Shown: positions 53,526-62,344, counted from the first letter of the stretch. The stretch is DNA of 64,000 nucleotides from Sphingobacteriales bacterium (GCA_003963365.1 RXJG01000005.1:547750-611749), one strand, 5' to 3'. A program made the numbers and translations. Notes: generated by a model not told the origin, from the letters alone.

Positions 53526-54605
53526 ATGTCAGGATTTTTTGTACTTGCGACTATTTTGCTGATTTATGTGGTAATCTTCCAGATTGCTAAGGCCAGCGAG
53601 TATGTGGGTGTGCTGAAAGGTGAAGAAGTAATGCGGAAACAAAGCAACCGCATCAACGGCTTTTTATTAATCAGCTTCCTGGTGCTGGGTTTAGTAGGTG
53701 TATGGTACACCAATCATTTATATGCCGGTAAAACTTTGTTTGCCCAGGGCTCTGCTTCAGTTGAAGGCGAAAGAGTAGACAGCATGTTTATGTGGACATT
53801 AGCCATTACAGGTGCAGTATTCTTTATCACCCAGATATTATTGTTCTGGTTTGCTTTCAAATACCAGGAAAAAGATGGTAAAAAAGCTGTGCACTTTGCC
53901 CACAGTAATAAATTAGAAGCAATATGGACCGCTGTTCCGGCAATATTTATGACCATACTGGTGGTAATTGGTTTGCGTAACTGGTTTCACTTTACCAAAG
54001 AAGCTCCGGCAGATGCCGTAGTGGTGGAAATTACCGGTAAGCAGTTTAACTGGATTTACCGTTATCCCGGAAAAGATAAAGTGCTGGGTAAAACTTATTT
54101 CAAAAATATCAGTGATAAAAATAATAACCCATTAGGACAGATTTGGGAAGATAAAGCTAATTATGATGATATTATTGAATCATCTGAAATGCATATTCCC
54201 GTGGGAGTTCCCTGTAAGCTGGTAATTAATTCACGGGATGTGGTGCATGACGTAGGGTTAAACCATTTCCGTATGAAGATGGATGCGGTTCCCGGTATCC
54301 CTACTACGTTGTGGTTTACGCCCAAGTTCACTACCAGGCAAATGAGAGAGAAATTGAATGACCCGGAATTTCAATATGAAATTTCCTGTGACCAGATGTG
54401 CGGGCCCGGGCACTTCTCCATGCGTGGCGTGATTGTGGTGGATGAACCAACAGAATACAAAATTTGGTTAGCTACGAAAAAACCAAATTACTGGACTGCG
54501 TTTCCGGAAAAAGACCCAACCAAACAACCACCTGCGGCTGTTGACAGTACTGCAAAGAAAACAGCAGAAGTAAAAGCGGCAGACATGAAAATCGTAAAGA
54601 AATAA
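53526..54605 (+). CDS. coxB: Cytochrome c oxidase subunit II
   Basis: A 359-residue protein. Four hydrophobic spans are visible (about 3-22, 43-62, 85-110, 133-152), two more than the usual pair, of which the last two match the subunit II hairpin. The copper A site is complete: His in VVHDVGLNHF and CDQMCGPGHFSM (C-x3-C-x3-H-x2-M, near 290-301). No cytochrome c domain follows, so it is not a caa3 subunit; electrons should come from ActE/ActA hemes. The C-terminal 35 residues are Lys/Ala/Pro-rich. 40 bases before coxA. Confidence 0.94.
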   Translation: MSGFFVLATILLIYVVIFQIAKASEYVGVLKGEEVMRKQSNRINGFLLISFLVLGLVGVWYTNHLYAGKTLFAQGSASVEGERVDSMFMWTLAITGAVFFITQILLFWFAFKYQEKDGKKAVHFAHSNKLEAIWTAVPAIFMTILVVIGLRNWFHFTKEAPADAVVVEITGKQFNWIYRYPGKDKVLGKTYFKNISDKNNNPLGQIWEDKANYDDIIESSEMHIPVGVPCKLVINSRDVVHDVGLNHFRMKMDAVPGIPTTLWFTPKFTTRQMREKLNDPEFQYEISCDQMCGPGHFSMRGVIVVDEPTEYKIWLATKKPNYWTAFPEKDPTKQPPAAVDSTAKKTAEVKAADMKIVKK

Positions 54606-54645
54606 TTTGAAAAATATTTGTTTTAACTAAAAACAAAAAGAAACT

Positions 54646-56457
54646 ATGAGTAACGAAGCTGTTTTGCATGCACCTGCCGGGCTTGTACATGAAGAGCATC
54701 ATGGGCATCACCATCATCATGAGTCCTTTATTACGAAATATATTTTCAGCCAGGACCATAAAATGATTTCCAAGCAATTCCTTTTTACAGGGATTGTGTG
54801 GGCTATACTCGGTGGATTAATGTCGGTATTGTTCCGTTTACAGTTAGGTTATCCTAATGAAACTTTCCCGATATTGGAAGACCTGTTAGGCAAATGGGCA
54901 AAGGGTGGTAAAATTCAACCAGAGTTTTATTATGCATTAGTAACCATGCACGGTACGGTGCTTGTATTCTTTGTGTTAACAGCCGGACTGAGCGGTACGT
55001 TTTCTAACCTTCTTATTCCTTTGCAGTGCGGGGCAAGAGATATGGCTTCTCCGTTCCTCAACATGTTATCTTACTGGTTCTTCTTTGCTGCTTCAATTGT
55101 AATGATTTCATCCTTCTTTATTGAAACAGGTGCCGCAAGCGGGGGCTGGACATCGTACCCACCTTTGAGTGCTATTGGTGATTTTTCTGAAGGTTCCAAA
55201 GCGGGTATGGACTGCTGGCTGATCAGTATGGCATTGTTCATTGTATCATCACTCCTGGGTGGTTTGAATTATATCGCTACTATCTTGAACATGCGTACAA
55301 AAGGATTAAGCATGACCAAATTGCCATTGACAATATGGGCATTCTTCTTCACCGCTGTACTGGGTGTGTTGTCATTCCCTGTGTTGTTAAGTGGTGCGAT
55401 TTTATTATTGTTTGACCGTCACCTTGGAACAAGCTTCTACCTGTCTGATGTGTTTGTATCTAAAACACAAACTGCTTTACCAAACGAAGGTGGCAGTGCC
55501 ATTCTATACCAGCATTTATTCTGGTTCCTTGGTCACCCCGAAGTGTATATCATCCTGTTGCCGGCCATGGGTATGGCATCAGAAATTATATCTACCAACA
55601 GCCGTAAACCCATCTTTGGTTATATGGCGATGGTGGGCTCATTGTTTGCTATATGTATTCTTGCCTTTTTAGTATGGGCACACCACATGTTTGTAACCGG
55701 TTTGAATCCTTTCCTCGGAGCAGCCTTTGTGTTATTGACATTATTAATTGCTGTGCCTTCAGCTATTAAAGTATTTAACTGGTTAACCACTTTATGGAAA
55801 GGTAATATCCGCTTTACACCGGCTATGTTGTTTGCTATTGGATTTGTGAGTTTGTTTATCTCCGGTGGTTTAACAGGTATCTATCTTGGTAACTCAGCCT
55901 TAGATTATCAATTACACGATACTTACTTTGTAGTAGCTCACTTCCATATTGTAATGGGTGTGGCTTCTATGTTCGGTATGTTTGCCGGTATCTATCATTG
56001 GTACCCCAAAATGTATGGCCGTTACCTGAACAATACTTTAGGATATATCCATTTCTGGGTAACTATTTGTGGAGCCTATTTAATATTCTGGCCAATGCAT
56101 TACCAGGGTTTGGCCGGTGCACCCCGCCGTTATTATGATATCAGCAACTGGCATTTCTTAAAAGGATTTGATGGTCTGAACCAGTTTATCAGTACCGTTG
56201 CCCTGATAGTATTTGCCACACAAATATTGTTTGTATTCAACTATTTCTTCAGCATGTTCAGGGGAAGAAAACTGAAGAATCCCAATCCATGGGGCTCTAA
56301 TACATTGGAGTGGACTACACCAATCAATCCTGGTCATGGTAACTGGCCCGGAGAAATTCCGGAAGTACACCGCTGGGCTTATGATTACAGTAAGGACGGC
56401 AGAGAATACATTCCTCAAACGGAACCAATTGGTGCTGGCGAAAGCGGGCATCATTAA
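54646..56457 (+). CDS. coxA: Cytochrome c oxidase subunit I (A-type heme-copper oxidase)
   Basis: A 603-residue 12-span oxidase core that reduces oxygen to water and pumps protons. His-rich N-terminus HHGHHHHHE (18-26). Heme a ligand in MHGTVLVFFV; copper B region WFLGHPEVYIILLP with the Glu and the His-Tyr pair; LVWAHHMFVTG with the two copper B histidines; HDTYFVVAHFHIVMG with the heme ligands. GHPEVY supports the A1 (mitochondrial-like) class. Directly between coxB and ctaB in the operon. Confidence 0.95.
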   Translation: MSNEAVLHAPAGLVHEEHHGHHHHHESFITKYIFSQDHKMISKQFLFTGIVWAILGGLMSVLFRLQLGYPNETFPILEDLLGKWAKGGKIQPEFYYALVTMHGTVLVFFVLTAGLSGTFSNLLIPLQCGARDMASPFLNMLSYWFFFAASIVMISSFFIETGAASGGWTSYPPLSAIGDFSEGSKAGMDCWLISMALFIVSSLLGGLNYIATILNMRTKGLSMTKLPLTIWAFFFTAVLGVLSFPVLLSGAILLLFDRHLGTSFYLSDVFVSKTQTALPNEGGSAILYQHLFWFLGHPEVYIILLPAMGMASEIISTNSRKPIFGYMAMVGSLFAICILAFLVWAHHMFVTGLNPFLGAAFVLLTLLIAVPSAIKVFNWLTTLWKGNIRFTPAMLFAIGFVSLFISGGLTGIYLGNSALDYQLHDTYFVVAHFHIVMGVASMFGMFAGIYHWYPKMYGRYLNNTLGYIHFWVTICGAYLIFWPMHYQGLAGAPRRYYDISNWHFLKGFDGLNQFISTVALIVFATQILFVFNYFFSMFRGRKLKNPNPWGSNTLEWTTPINPGHGNWPGEIPEVHRWAYDYSKDGREYIPQTEPIGAGESGHH

Positions 56458-56490
56458 ATAAATATTTTTTGAGTGAAGAACAATGAGGGG

Positions 56491-57387
56491 ATGGAACAAC
56501 AAGCTTCTTTGACAAATAGCTGGTCTTTATCAGCAAAGGTGAAAGACTATATGCAACTGATGAAGTTTACGTTAAGCTTCACAGTAGTATTTAGCTGCGT
56601 GGTATGTTACCAGTTAGCTCCCAACATAGCGGAGATCAACTGGAAAATGACCATCATACTTTTTGTTGCCGGCATGCTGGTTACAGGAAGTGCCAACGCC
56701 ATTAACCAGGCTGAGGAAAAAGATACGGATGCAGTAATGAAACGTACGGCAAACCGTCCCGTTGCTTCTGGTCGCATGAGTATTAATGAAGCATGGACTT
56801 TTGCTACCATAGCCGGTGTAATTGGATTGGTAATGATGTATTACTATTTCAACCCGTTGTCTGCTATCGTTTCACTCATCAGTTTAGGTTTGTATGCTTT
56901 TGTGTACACACCACTGAAAAAGATTAATTCAATTTCGGTACTGGTGGGAGCATTTCCGGGAGCTTTGCCTTGTTTGATTGGCTGGACGGCTGCAACGAAT
57001 GATTTGAGTATGGGTGGATGGATATTGTTTGGAATACAATTCCTGTGGCAGTTTCCGCATTTTTGGGCAATCGCCTGGGTGGCACATGCAGATTATTCAA
57101 GAGCCGGGTTTAAATTATTACCTGCTGACAAAGGACCAACAACATTTACTGCTGTACAATCAATATTATATTCCATATTGATGATACCGGTGGGATTGTT
57201 GCCTTACTTTATCGGGATGAGTGGAATGGTAAGTTTTATCATCTTAATCATTGCCAACCTGTTTATACTGTGGCAATGCATACGGTTATACAGGGAAATG
57301 GATGTAAAGGCAGCAAGAAGAGTGATGTTCAGCAGTTATATTTATTTACCGATAGTTTTACTGGCTTTATTGGCCGATAAACTATAA
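56491..57387 (+). CDS. ctaB: Protoheme IX farnesyltransferase (heme O synthase)
   Basis: 298 residues from the ATG at 56491; an in-frame GTG at 56473 would add six residues and is less likely. UbiA-superfamily membrane prenyltransferase that adds a farnesyl group to heme B for the oxidase next door. First Asp-rich motif is NAINQAEEKDTDAVMKRTANRPVASG; the second region is ADYSRAGFKLLPADKG. GALPCLIGWTAATN is also typical. About eight spans. It follows coxA by 33 bases. Confidence 0.94.
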   Translation: MEQQASLTNSWSLSAKVKDYMQLMKFTLSFTVVFSCVVCYQLAPNIAEINWKMTIILFVAGMLVTGSANAINQAEEKDTDAVMKRTANRPVASGRMSINEAWTFATIAGVIGLVMMYYYFNPLSAIVSLISLGLYAFVYTPLKKINSISVLVGAFPGALPCLIGWTAATNDLSMGGWILFGIQFLWQFPHFWAIAWVAHADYSRAGFKLLPADKGPTTFTAVQSILYSILMIPVGLLPYFIGMSGMVSFIILIIANLFILWQCIRLYREMDVKAARRVMFSSYIYLPIVLLALLADKL

Positions 57388-57399
57388 GATAGTTGAAAG

Positions 57400-57966
57400 A
57401 TGGAGATGAGTATGAGTGCACAATCAAAAAAAATTCACCCGCATAAATTTGCCATGTGGGTGGGGCTGGCGAGTATAGTAATGATGTTTGCAGGGTTAAC
57501 CAGCGCCTTCATTGTAAAAAGCAGCCAGGCAGGATGGCAGGATATAGAAACACCTGCTTTGTTTCTGTATTCCACCGTTGTAATACTGCTGAGCAGTGTT
57601 ACGGTGCAGATGGCGGTAAGAGCACACAAACAAAGAGAAATGCCAAAGTATCGTTTATATATAACGGTAACCGCTTTTCTCGGTGCATTATTCGTAGCCT
57701 TACAGTTCTTTGGATTTAAAGGATTATGGACACAGGGAATTACTTTTCGCAGCAGTATTGCCGGTTCATTTTTATATGTTATCATCGGCCTGCATGCATT
57801 GCATGTAATTGGCGGAGTAATAGCATTGATCGTGATGTTTGCCAGGGCCTTTAGCCGTAAAACGAGAACATACAGTTCGGTAGGGATTGAGGTAGTGTCA
57901 ACTTACTGGCATTTTGTTGATTTGCTCTGGATTTATTTAGTGATATTTTTTACGTTGATAAAATAG
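57400..57966 (+). CDS. Cytochrome c oxidase subunit III-like protein, first copy
   Basis: A 188-residue, five-span protein of the heme-copper oxidase subunit III family: KFAMWVGLASIVMMFAGLTSAFIVK, a short middle and SFLYVIIGLHALHVIGGVIALIVMF, with the final STYWHFVDLLWIYLVIFF pattern. The start may be 57400, 57406 or 57412, all ATG. It lies between ctaB and a second subunit III gene. In Bacteroidota two such genes are often present in tandem. Confidence 0.9.
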   Translation: MEMSMSAQSKKIHPHKFAMWVGLASIVMMFAGLTSAFIVKSSQAGWQDIETPALFLYSTVVILLSSVTVQMAVRAHKQREMPKYRLYITVTAFLGALFVALQFFGFKGLWTQGITFRSSIAGSFLYVIIGLHALHVIGGVIALIVMFARAFSRKTRTYSSVGIEVVSTYWHFVDLLWIYLVIFFTLIK

Positions 57967-57995
57967 ATTTCTTTTTAATTAAAACAACTTAGTAC

Positions 57996-58736
57996 ATGGC
58001 ACAAACAGCAGTACCACAGGAATACAAATGGTGGAGTGGAGGGAAGAGCCCCTTTAACGTGAGCTATGGTAAACTGATGATGTGGTATTTTTTAATGAGT
58101 GACACTTTTACTTTTGGTGCCTTCCTCATCTCTTACGGTACCATCCGTTTCAGCCAGGAATACTGGCCCAATCCCAACCATGTGTTTAATTCATTTCCAT
58201 TTGCCGGGCACGAAGCAAACTTACCACTGGCATTTGTGAGTTTGATGACGTTTATCCTCATCATCAGTTCGGTAACGATGGTGTTAGCAGTGCATGCCGG
58301 GCATAATATGGATAAGAAAGGTGTACAGAAATATATGCTGTGGACGATTCTCGGTGGTTTGGCGTTCTTAAGTTGCCAGGCATGGGAATGGACACACCTT
58401 TTAACGGGTGCACATAAAGTTTTAATTGATGGTCAAATCCACGAATTGAATACTACAGTAAGTCATAATCCATGGGGACCACAAGTAATGCATAATGGTG
58501 AATTGGTGGGAACACCCGGTCCGGTTGCGTTTGGTGGTTACTTCTTTGGTATCACTGGTTTCCACGGCTTCCATGTATTTAGCGGTGTGGTAATTAATAT
58601 CATTATGTACATCATGACTACAAGAAACGTATTCCATAACCGTGGTCATTACGAAATGATTGAAAAAGCAGGTTTATACTGGCACTTTGTGGATTTAGTA
58701 TGGGTGTTTGTATTCCTGTGCTTCTACTTAATTTAA
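57996..58736 (+). CDS. Cytochrome c oxidase subunit III-like protein, second copy
   Basis: A 246-residue protein with five to six spans; YGKLMMWYFLMSDTFTFGAFLISYG at the start, LSCQAWEWTHLL in the middle, FFGITGFHGFHVFSGVVINI and YWHFVDLVWVFVFLCFYLI at the end match subunit III. It has an insertion of about 50 residues (GAHKVLIDGQIHELNTTVSHNPWGPQVMHNGELVGTPGP) between spans not seen in the first copy. 30 bases before the subunit IV gene. Confidence 0.92.
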   Translation: MAQTAVPQEYKWWSGGKSPFNVSYGKLMMWYFLMSDTFTFGAFLISYGTIRFSQEYWPNPNHVFNSFPFAGHEANLPLAFVSLMTFILIISSVTMVLAVHAGHNMDKKGVQKYMLWTILGGLAFLSCQAWEWTHLLTGAHKVLIDGQIHELNTTVSHNPWGPQVMHNGELVGTPGPVAFGGYFFGITGFHGFHVFSGVVINIIMYIMTTRNVFHNRGHYEMIEKAGLYWHFVDLVWVFVFLCFYLI

Positions 58737-58765
58737 TCAAACAAAAAAGATAAAGAGATTATAAT

Positions 58766-59197
58766 ATGGAACATCAACAATTAGCATCACCAGAAATAAG
58801 TTTTGCTCCTGCGCACAGGGATGATACGGTGAGAAGAATATGGAAGACCACCATTATTCTTTCTGTAATTACATTGATAGAATTAGCGCTGGGTTTTGGT
58901 TTGGCAAAAGAGTGGTATGGAGAATCTCACGGTGCTATTCTTTTTGTAAAAGGAGTGATTTGTATTTTGTCTTTAGCCAAAGCGTTTTACATTGTTTCCA
59001 TCTTTATGCACCTCGGTGATGAAATCCGTAATTTAATCATGACCATTGTTGTGCCTTTGTTGCTGTTTGTATGGTTTATTGCTGCCTTCCTGTGGGATGG
59101 CGATAGCTGGAGAAGCCTTCGTAAAACATATAATAAAGGAAATCCTGCTAAACATGAGCAAGTTGCCAGGCCGGCTTCAGAAGGAACATTGAAATAA
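58766..59197 (+). CDS. Cytochrome c oxidase subunit IV-like protein
   Basis: A 143-residue protein with three spans (about 29-48, 56-84 and 90-110), including VKGVICILSLAKAFYIVSIFMHLGDEIRNLIMTIVVP, which fits the bacterial subunit IV family. It is the last gene of the operon; a strong terminator follows 23 bases after its stop. Confidence 0.88.
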   Translation: MEHQQLASPEISFAPAHRDDTVRRIWKTTIILSVITLIELALGFGLAKEWYGESHGAILFVKGVICILSLAKAFYIVSIFMHLGDEIRNLIMTIVVPLLLFVWFIAAFLWDGDSWRSLRKTYNKGNPAKHEQVARPASEGTLK

Positions 59198-59220
59198 TCA
59201 TAATAACATTTAAATAATAA

Positions 59221-59252
59221 AACCATCCCGCCAAACGGCGGGATGGTTTTTT
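59221..59252 (+). terminator. Intrinsic terminator of the respiratory operon
   Basis: Perfect 12-bp stem AACCATCCCGCC / GGCGGGATGGTT with loop AAAC and a run of six T (59247-59252). It separates the operon from sco1. Confidence 0.95.
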
Positions 59253-59259
59253 ATATCCG

Positions 59260-59267
59260 TAAATTTG
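59260..59267 (+). promoter_or_regulatory. Candidate -7 box of the sco1 unit
   Basis: TAAATTTG fits TAnnTTTG exactly, just after the terminator and 18 bases before the GTG start chosen for sco1. It supports a new transcription unit and rules against the TTG at 59265 as the start, because that codon lies in the box. Confidence 0.55.
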
Positions 59268-59285
59268 CACTCTAAATTTTCACCC

Positions 59286-59981
59286 GTGGGAAAGAAAGGA
59301 TTACTTGGTTTGTCATTAGCCGCTTTATTACCATTAACAGCTTTTCTCATCTTTAAATTTTTTGGTGATAAAGTACAGATAATGCCAAGGCATTATTATT
59401 TGGATTCACTGCGTACGCATACAGAAGATGGGAAAATTATTACGGATTCTGTTTGGCATAAAGTAGCAAATATTCACTTACAAAACCAGTTAAGCGATTC
59501 TGTTTCTTTAGATACATTAAAAGGAAAAGTATTGGTAGCTAATTTCTTTTTTACCCGTTGCCCATCTATTTGCCCAAAGCTTACTGCTAATATGCATAAG
59601 CTGCAGGAGTCTTTTAAAAAATCACCGGGTTACGTACAGTTTCTTTCTTTTAGTGTGGACCCCGAAAGAGACAGTGTACCTGTTTTAAAACGGTATGCTG
59701 ATAAATTTAATATTGATCACAGCAACTGGTGGTTACTTACCGGTAATAAAAAAACAATCTATGACTTTGCATTAAATGAAGTAAAACTCGGTTTGCAGGA
59801 TGGGGAAGGAGTTGATTCTAATTTTATTCATACTCCCAAATTTGTATTGATGGACCGTAACCGGGTAATCCGTGGTTACTATAATGGGTTGGACAGTACC
59901 GATATGCTGCGCCTGTTAGATGATGTGGTGTTTTTAAATATGGAAATAGATAAACAAAAACCCAAAAGGAAACTGTTTTAA
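59286..59981 (+). CDS. Sco1/SenC family copper chaperone for cytochrome oxidase
   Basis: About 231 residues from the GTG at 59286. One N-terminal span (LLGLSLAALLPLTAFLIFKFF) anchors a thioredoxin-like domain with the copper motif TRCPSICPKLTANM (C-x3-C), the strand VQFLSFSVDPERDSVPVLKRYADKF, and the later copper ligand His in NFIHTPKFVLMDRNR. It delivers copper to the copper A site of subunit II. Starts a new unit after the terminator; probably cotranscribed with the DUF420 gene. Confidence 0.92.
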   Translation: MGKKGLLGLSLAALLPLTAFLIFKFFGDKVQIMPRHYYLDSLRTHTEDGKIITDSVWHKVANIHLQNQLSDSVSLDTLKGKVLVANFFFTRCPSICPKLTANMHKLQESFKKSPGYVQFLSFSVDPERDSVPVLKRYADKFNIDHSNWWLLTGNKKTIYDFALNEVKLGLQDGEGVDSNFIHTPKFVLMDRNRVIRGYYNGLDSTDMLRLLDDVVFLNMEIDKQKPKRKLF

Positions 59982-60019
59982 ACAGTCCCGGTAATTAATT
60001 GTTATAGTATATAAATTTT

Positions 60020-60559
60020 ATGCTTACACCTGTATTAAAGAAAAATGATAAACAGGCTAAACTACTTATCCTGGTTGTATCTTTTGTAGTGTTTGCCGCC
60101 GTGGTGGCCCTGGGAAAAATTAAGCTGGATGTTGATCTTGGTTTCAACCCGCATTTCTTCGCAAAATTAAATGCCATTTTAAATTCTACCGTAGCCTTTT
60201 TACTGGTGGCCGCATTAGCAGCAGTAAAACAGCGAAAGTTTTTATGGCACAAACGATTAATGTTAGTGGCGATTATATTATCGGTTTTATTTCTTATTTC
60301 TTATATCTGTCATCATTTGTTTACAGGTGATACTAAGTTTGGCGGCGAAGGAACCATCCGGTATATCTACTTTTTTATACTCATCACTCATATTTTTTTA
60401 GCAGCCATTATTCTCCCTTTTATTTTATTTACCGCTTATCGTGCATTAATTGCAGAATGGCCGGCACATAAAAAACTTGCCAGGATCACCTGGCCAATCT
60501 GGTTTTATGTGGCAATAACAGGAGTAGTAGTGTATCTGCTTATCAGCCCTTATTACTAA
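60020..60559 (+). CDS. DUF420 (CtaM-like) membrane protein
   Basis: A 179-residue protein with about five spans. The DUF420 signature is clear: NPHFFAKLNAILNSTVAFLLV, then LISYICHHLFTGDTKFGGEGTIRYIYFFILITHI with its conserved His residues. Homologues are linked with cytochrome oxidase assembly (CtaM in Gram-positives), which suits the position beside sco1 and the oxidase operon. 38 bases after sco1. Confidence 0.88.
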   Translation: MLTPVLKKNDKQAKLLILVVSFVVFAAVVALGKIKLDVDLGFNPHFFAKLNAILNSTVAFLLVAALAAVKQRKFLWHKRLMLVAIILSVLFLISYICHHLFTGDTKFGGEGTIRYIYFFILITHIFLAAIILPFILFTAYRALIAEWPAHKKLARITWPIWFYVAITGVVVYLLISPYY

Positions 60560-60567
60560 ATTGAGGC

Positions 60568-61044
60568 ATGGAAAAAAAGAACGGACCGATAAGAGCATTA
60601 CAAATTTTATTCCTGGCATTGCTGGTCGGTCAGTTATTATTTGCTTTGCTGGCCTTTGTGCTGGTTAAATTTGGACTTTTCAGCGGAGGGCTGGATGCAG
60701 GTACTGAAAAGATTTTTGAAACAGTTTATACAGTAATTGCCCTTACGGCTGTATTGATGGCATTTACTTTATTTAAAAGAAAGTTAGCATCATTGAGGGA
60801 AATCATATCGGTTATTGAAAAATTTAACGAATACAGAAAAGTTTGTATTACAAAATATGCAATGCTGGAAGGAGCTTCTCTGTTAAGTATTATATTCTTT
60901 TTAGTTACCGTTAATTACAGTTTTATTATAGCAGGGGTAATATTAATCTTAGTGTTTATGTCACAAAACCCAATAAGGCAAAGAATAAAAACAGAATTAA
61001 TGGTTGATGACAGCGATGTGGACAAAATGAATCAATCAGAGTAA
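60568..61044 (+). CDS. Hypothetical four-span membrane protein
   Basis: A 158-residue protein of no known family to me. Four hydrophobic spans (about 9-32, 48-66, 98-113, 115-130), a cytoplasmic loop KRKLASLREIISVIEKFNEYRKVC and an acidic C-terminus DDSDVDKMNQSE. It follows the DUF420 gene by 8 bases, so probably belongs to the sco1 unit. Its end overlaps the convergent ATL gene by 9 bases. Confidence 0.7.
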   Translation: MEKKNGPIRALQILFLALLVGQLLFALLAFVLVKFGLFSGGLDAGTEKIFETVYTVIALTAVLMAFTLFKRKLASLREIISVIEKFNEYRKVCITKYAMLEGASLLSIIFFLVTVNYSFIIAGVILILVFMSQNPIRQRIKTELMVDDSDVDKMNQSE

Positions 61045-61446
61045 AAGTTCTTTAGCAGGATCCCAGAAGTATTTTTCAAAATCAACAATGATATCTTTCT
61101 TCACTTTAATGCCTTCTTTTAGTAATAATTCTTCCATTTGTGTTGGCGAACCAAAATGAACCTTGCCACTCAACATCCCCAGCCTGTTTACCACCCTGTG
61201 TGCCGGAACTTTCGGTTTTATATGTCCGCAGCCATTCATAGCCCAGCCTACCATTCTTGCCGATGATTTGGTGCCGAGGAAATTAGCGATCGCCCCGTAA
61301 GAAGTAACTCTGCCTTTAGGAATTTGCCGTACCACATCATACACATCTTCAAAAAAAGATTCTCCTTTTTTTCTTATGCTGATAAGCGGATCTGGTGGTA
61401 ATGATTTTTTGGGAGTGGTTTTTTCAGAACTCTTTTTCTTTTTCAT
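61036..61446 (-). CDS. Alkyltransferase-like (ATL) protein, MGMT homologue without active cysteine
   Basis: A 136-residue protein with the DNA-binding domain of O6-alkylguanine-DNA alkyltransferase. Arg64 (SARMVG) and Tyr50 (RVTSYGA) match the nucleotide-flipping Arg finger and Tyr. At the place of the PCHRV active site it has PAHRV (Ala82), so it cannot take the alkyl group; ATL proteins of this type bind the lesion and hand it to nucleotide excision repair. The Lys-rich first 15 residues may be an extension. Its start overlaps the DUF5522 gene by 23 bases. Confidence 0.88.
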   Translation of the reverse strand: MKKKKSSEKTTPKKSLPPDPLISIRKKGESFFEDVYDVVRQIPKGRVTSYGAIANFLGTKSSARMVGWAMNGCGHIKPKVPAHRVVNRLGMLSGKVHFGSPTQMEELLLKEGIKVKKDIIVDFEKYFWDPAKELLL

Positions 61447-61630
61447 CTTCCCTTAAAGATAGCAATTCGCTTCTTTTTGGTTCGGGAACATTTTTATAAT
61501 CATAGGGGCAGTTAAGACAACCATTGCCGCAACAATTGCCTTTTTCCAAGTGATACTTCGCAGTAAGCACCATGTACCCTGAGGTATTGTAATAAAAATC
61601 TTCGCCCTCAATTAGTTTTTTCTTCATCAA
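61424..61630 (-). CDS. DUF5522 small cysteine protein
   Basis: A 68-residue protein with the motif KGNCCGNGCLNCPYDYKN near 30-47: four cysteines that probably bind iron or zinc. The family is short and widespread in Bacteroidota; function unknown. Start may be Met1 (61630) or Met2 (61627), both inside the end of trmB. It overlaps trmB by up to 23 bases and the ATL gene by 23 bases, so all three are probably translated from one message. Confidence 0.8.
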   Translation of the reverse strand: MMKKKLIEGEDFYYNTSGYMVLTAKYHLEKGNCCGNGCLNCPYDYKNVPEPKRSELLSLREDEKEKEF

Positions 61631-62312
61631 ATACTCTTTGTTTTAAGGCTTCATCATTATTTGGAATTTCTGCCGGTAATCTAAACTGCAAATAGAATAT
61701 TCGGTTGCTTTGTGCAATGTCCAGTCCTTCATAATGCGTTTTTATCTTCAACACTTCATCAATATTTTCCCGGGCATACACATTATCAATGTCTTTAACC
61801 AACGAAAGACCATAAAGTTCAATCACTGTTTTAGTAAAGCGGTACAGATGTGGTGAATCAGTTTTTAAATGAATGATACCACCCGGTTTAAGAAACTGCT
61901 GGTATAAACGCAGAAATTTAGGATGTGTCAGTCTTTTTTTATGCTTGCCCGTTCTTAACTGGGGATCAGGAAAGGTTAACCATATTTCATCTGCTTCACC
62001 CGGAGCAAAATATTCAGCAATACGATCGATTTGTGTGCGGAGAAAAGCACCATTGCTTAATCCTTCGGCCAAACATTTTTTTGCTCCAATATAAATGCGG
62101 TTCCCTTTAACATCCACCCCTATAAAATTTCTTTGAGGATAAAGACGGGCTAATCCAACGGTATATTCACCTTTGCCACAGGCCAGTTCGAGTGTTATGG
62201 CGTTATTGTTTTTAAAAAACTCATTCCATTGTCCCTTCATTTCTTTTGGAAACTCCAGCACATTGGGAAATTCTTTAATAGCAGCGAAACGAATTAATTT
62301 TTTTTGACCCAT
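61608..62312 (-). CDS. trmB: tRNA (guanine-N7)-methyltransferase
   Basis: 234 residues from the ATG at 62312 (the ORF's earlier GTG-like start lies inside the candidate promoter). Makes m7G46 in tRNA with S-adenosylmethionine. Motifs: ELACGKGEYTVGLARLYPQRNFIGVDVKGNR (SAM site, about 42-72) and EIWLTFPDPQLRTGKHKKRLTHPKFL (about 106-131), with GGIIHLKTDSPHLY later. Cytosolic. First gene of the trmB-DUF5522-ATL group. Confidence 0.93.
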   Translation of the reverse strand: MGQKKLIRFAAIKEFPNVLEFPKEMKGQWNEFFKNNNAITLELACGKGEYTVGLARLYPQRNFIGVDVKGNRIYIGAKKCLAEGLSNGAFLRTQIDRIAEYFAPGEADEIWLTFPDPQLRTGKHKKRLTHPKFLRLYQQFLKPGGIIHLKTDSPHLYRFTKTVIELYGLSLVKDIDNVYARENIDEVLKIKTHYEGLDIAQSNRIFYLQFRLPAEIPNNDEALKQRVFDEEKTN

Positions 62313-62318
62313 GGGCCG

Positions 62319-62326
62319 CAAAGATA
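62319..62326 (-). promoter_or_regulatory. Candidate -7 box giving near-leaderless trmB
   Basis: TATCTTTG on the minus strand fits TAnnTTTG exactly, with six bases (CGGCCC) before the ATG at 62312. Confidence 0.55.
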
Positions 62327-62344
62327 ATTAATGTGAGACGGCAA

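Noticed and set aside
53526..54605. caa3-type subunit II
   Set aside because: No CxxCH heme site follows the copper A domain.
59265..59285. TTG start of sco1
   Set aside because: It lies within the exact TAnnTTTG box; the GTG at 59286 starts directly before the membrane span.
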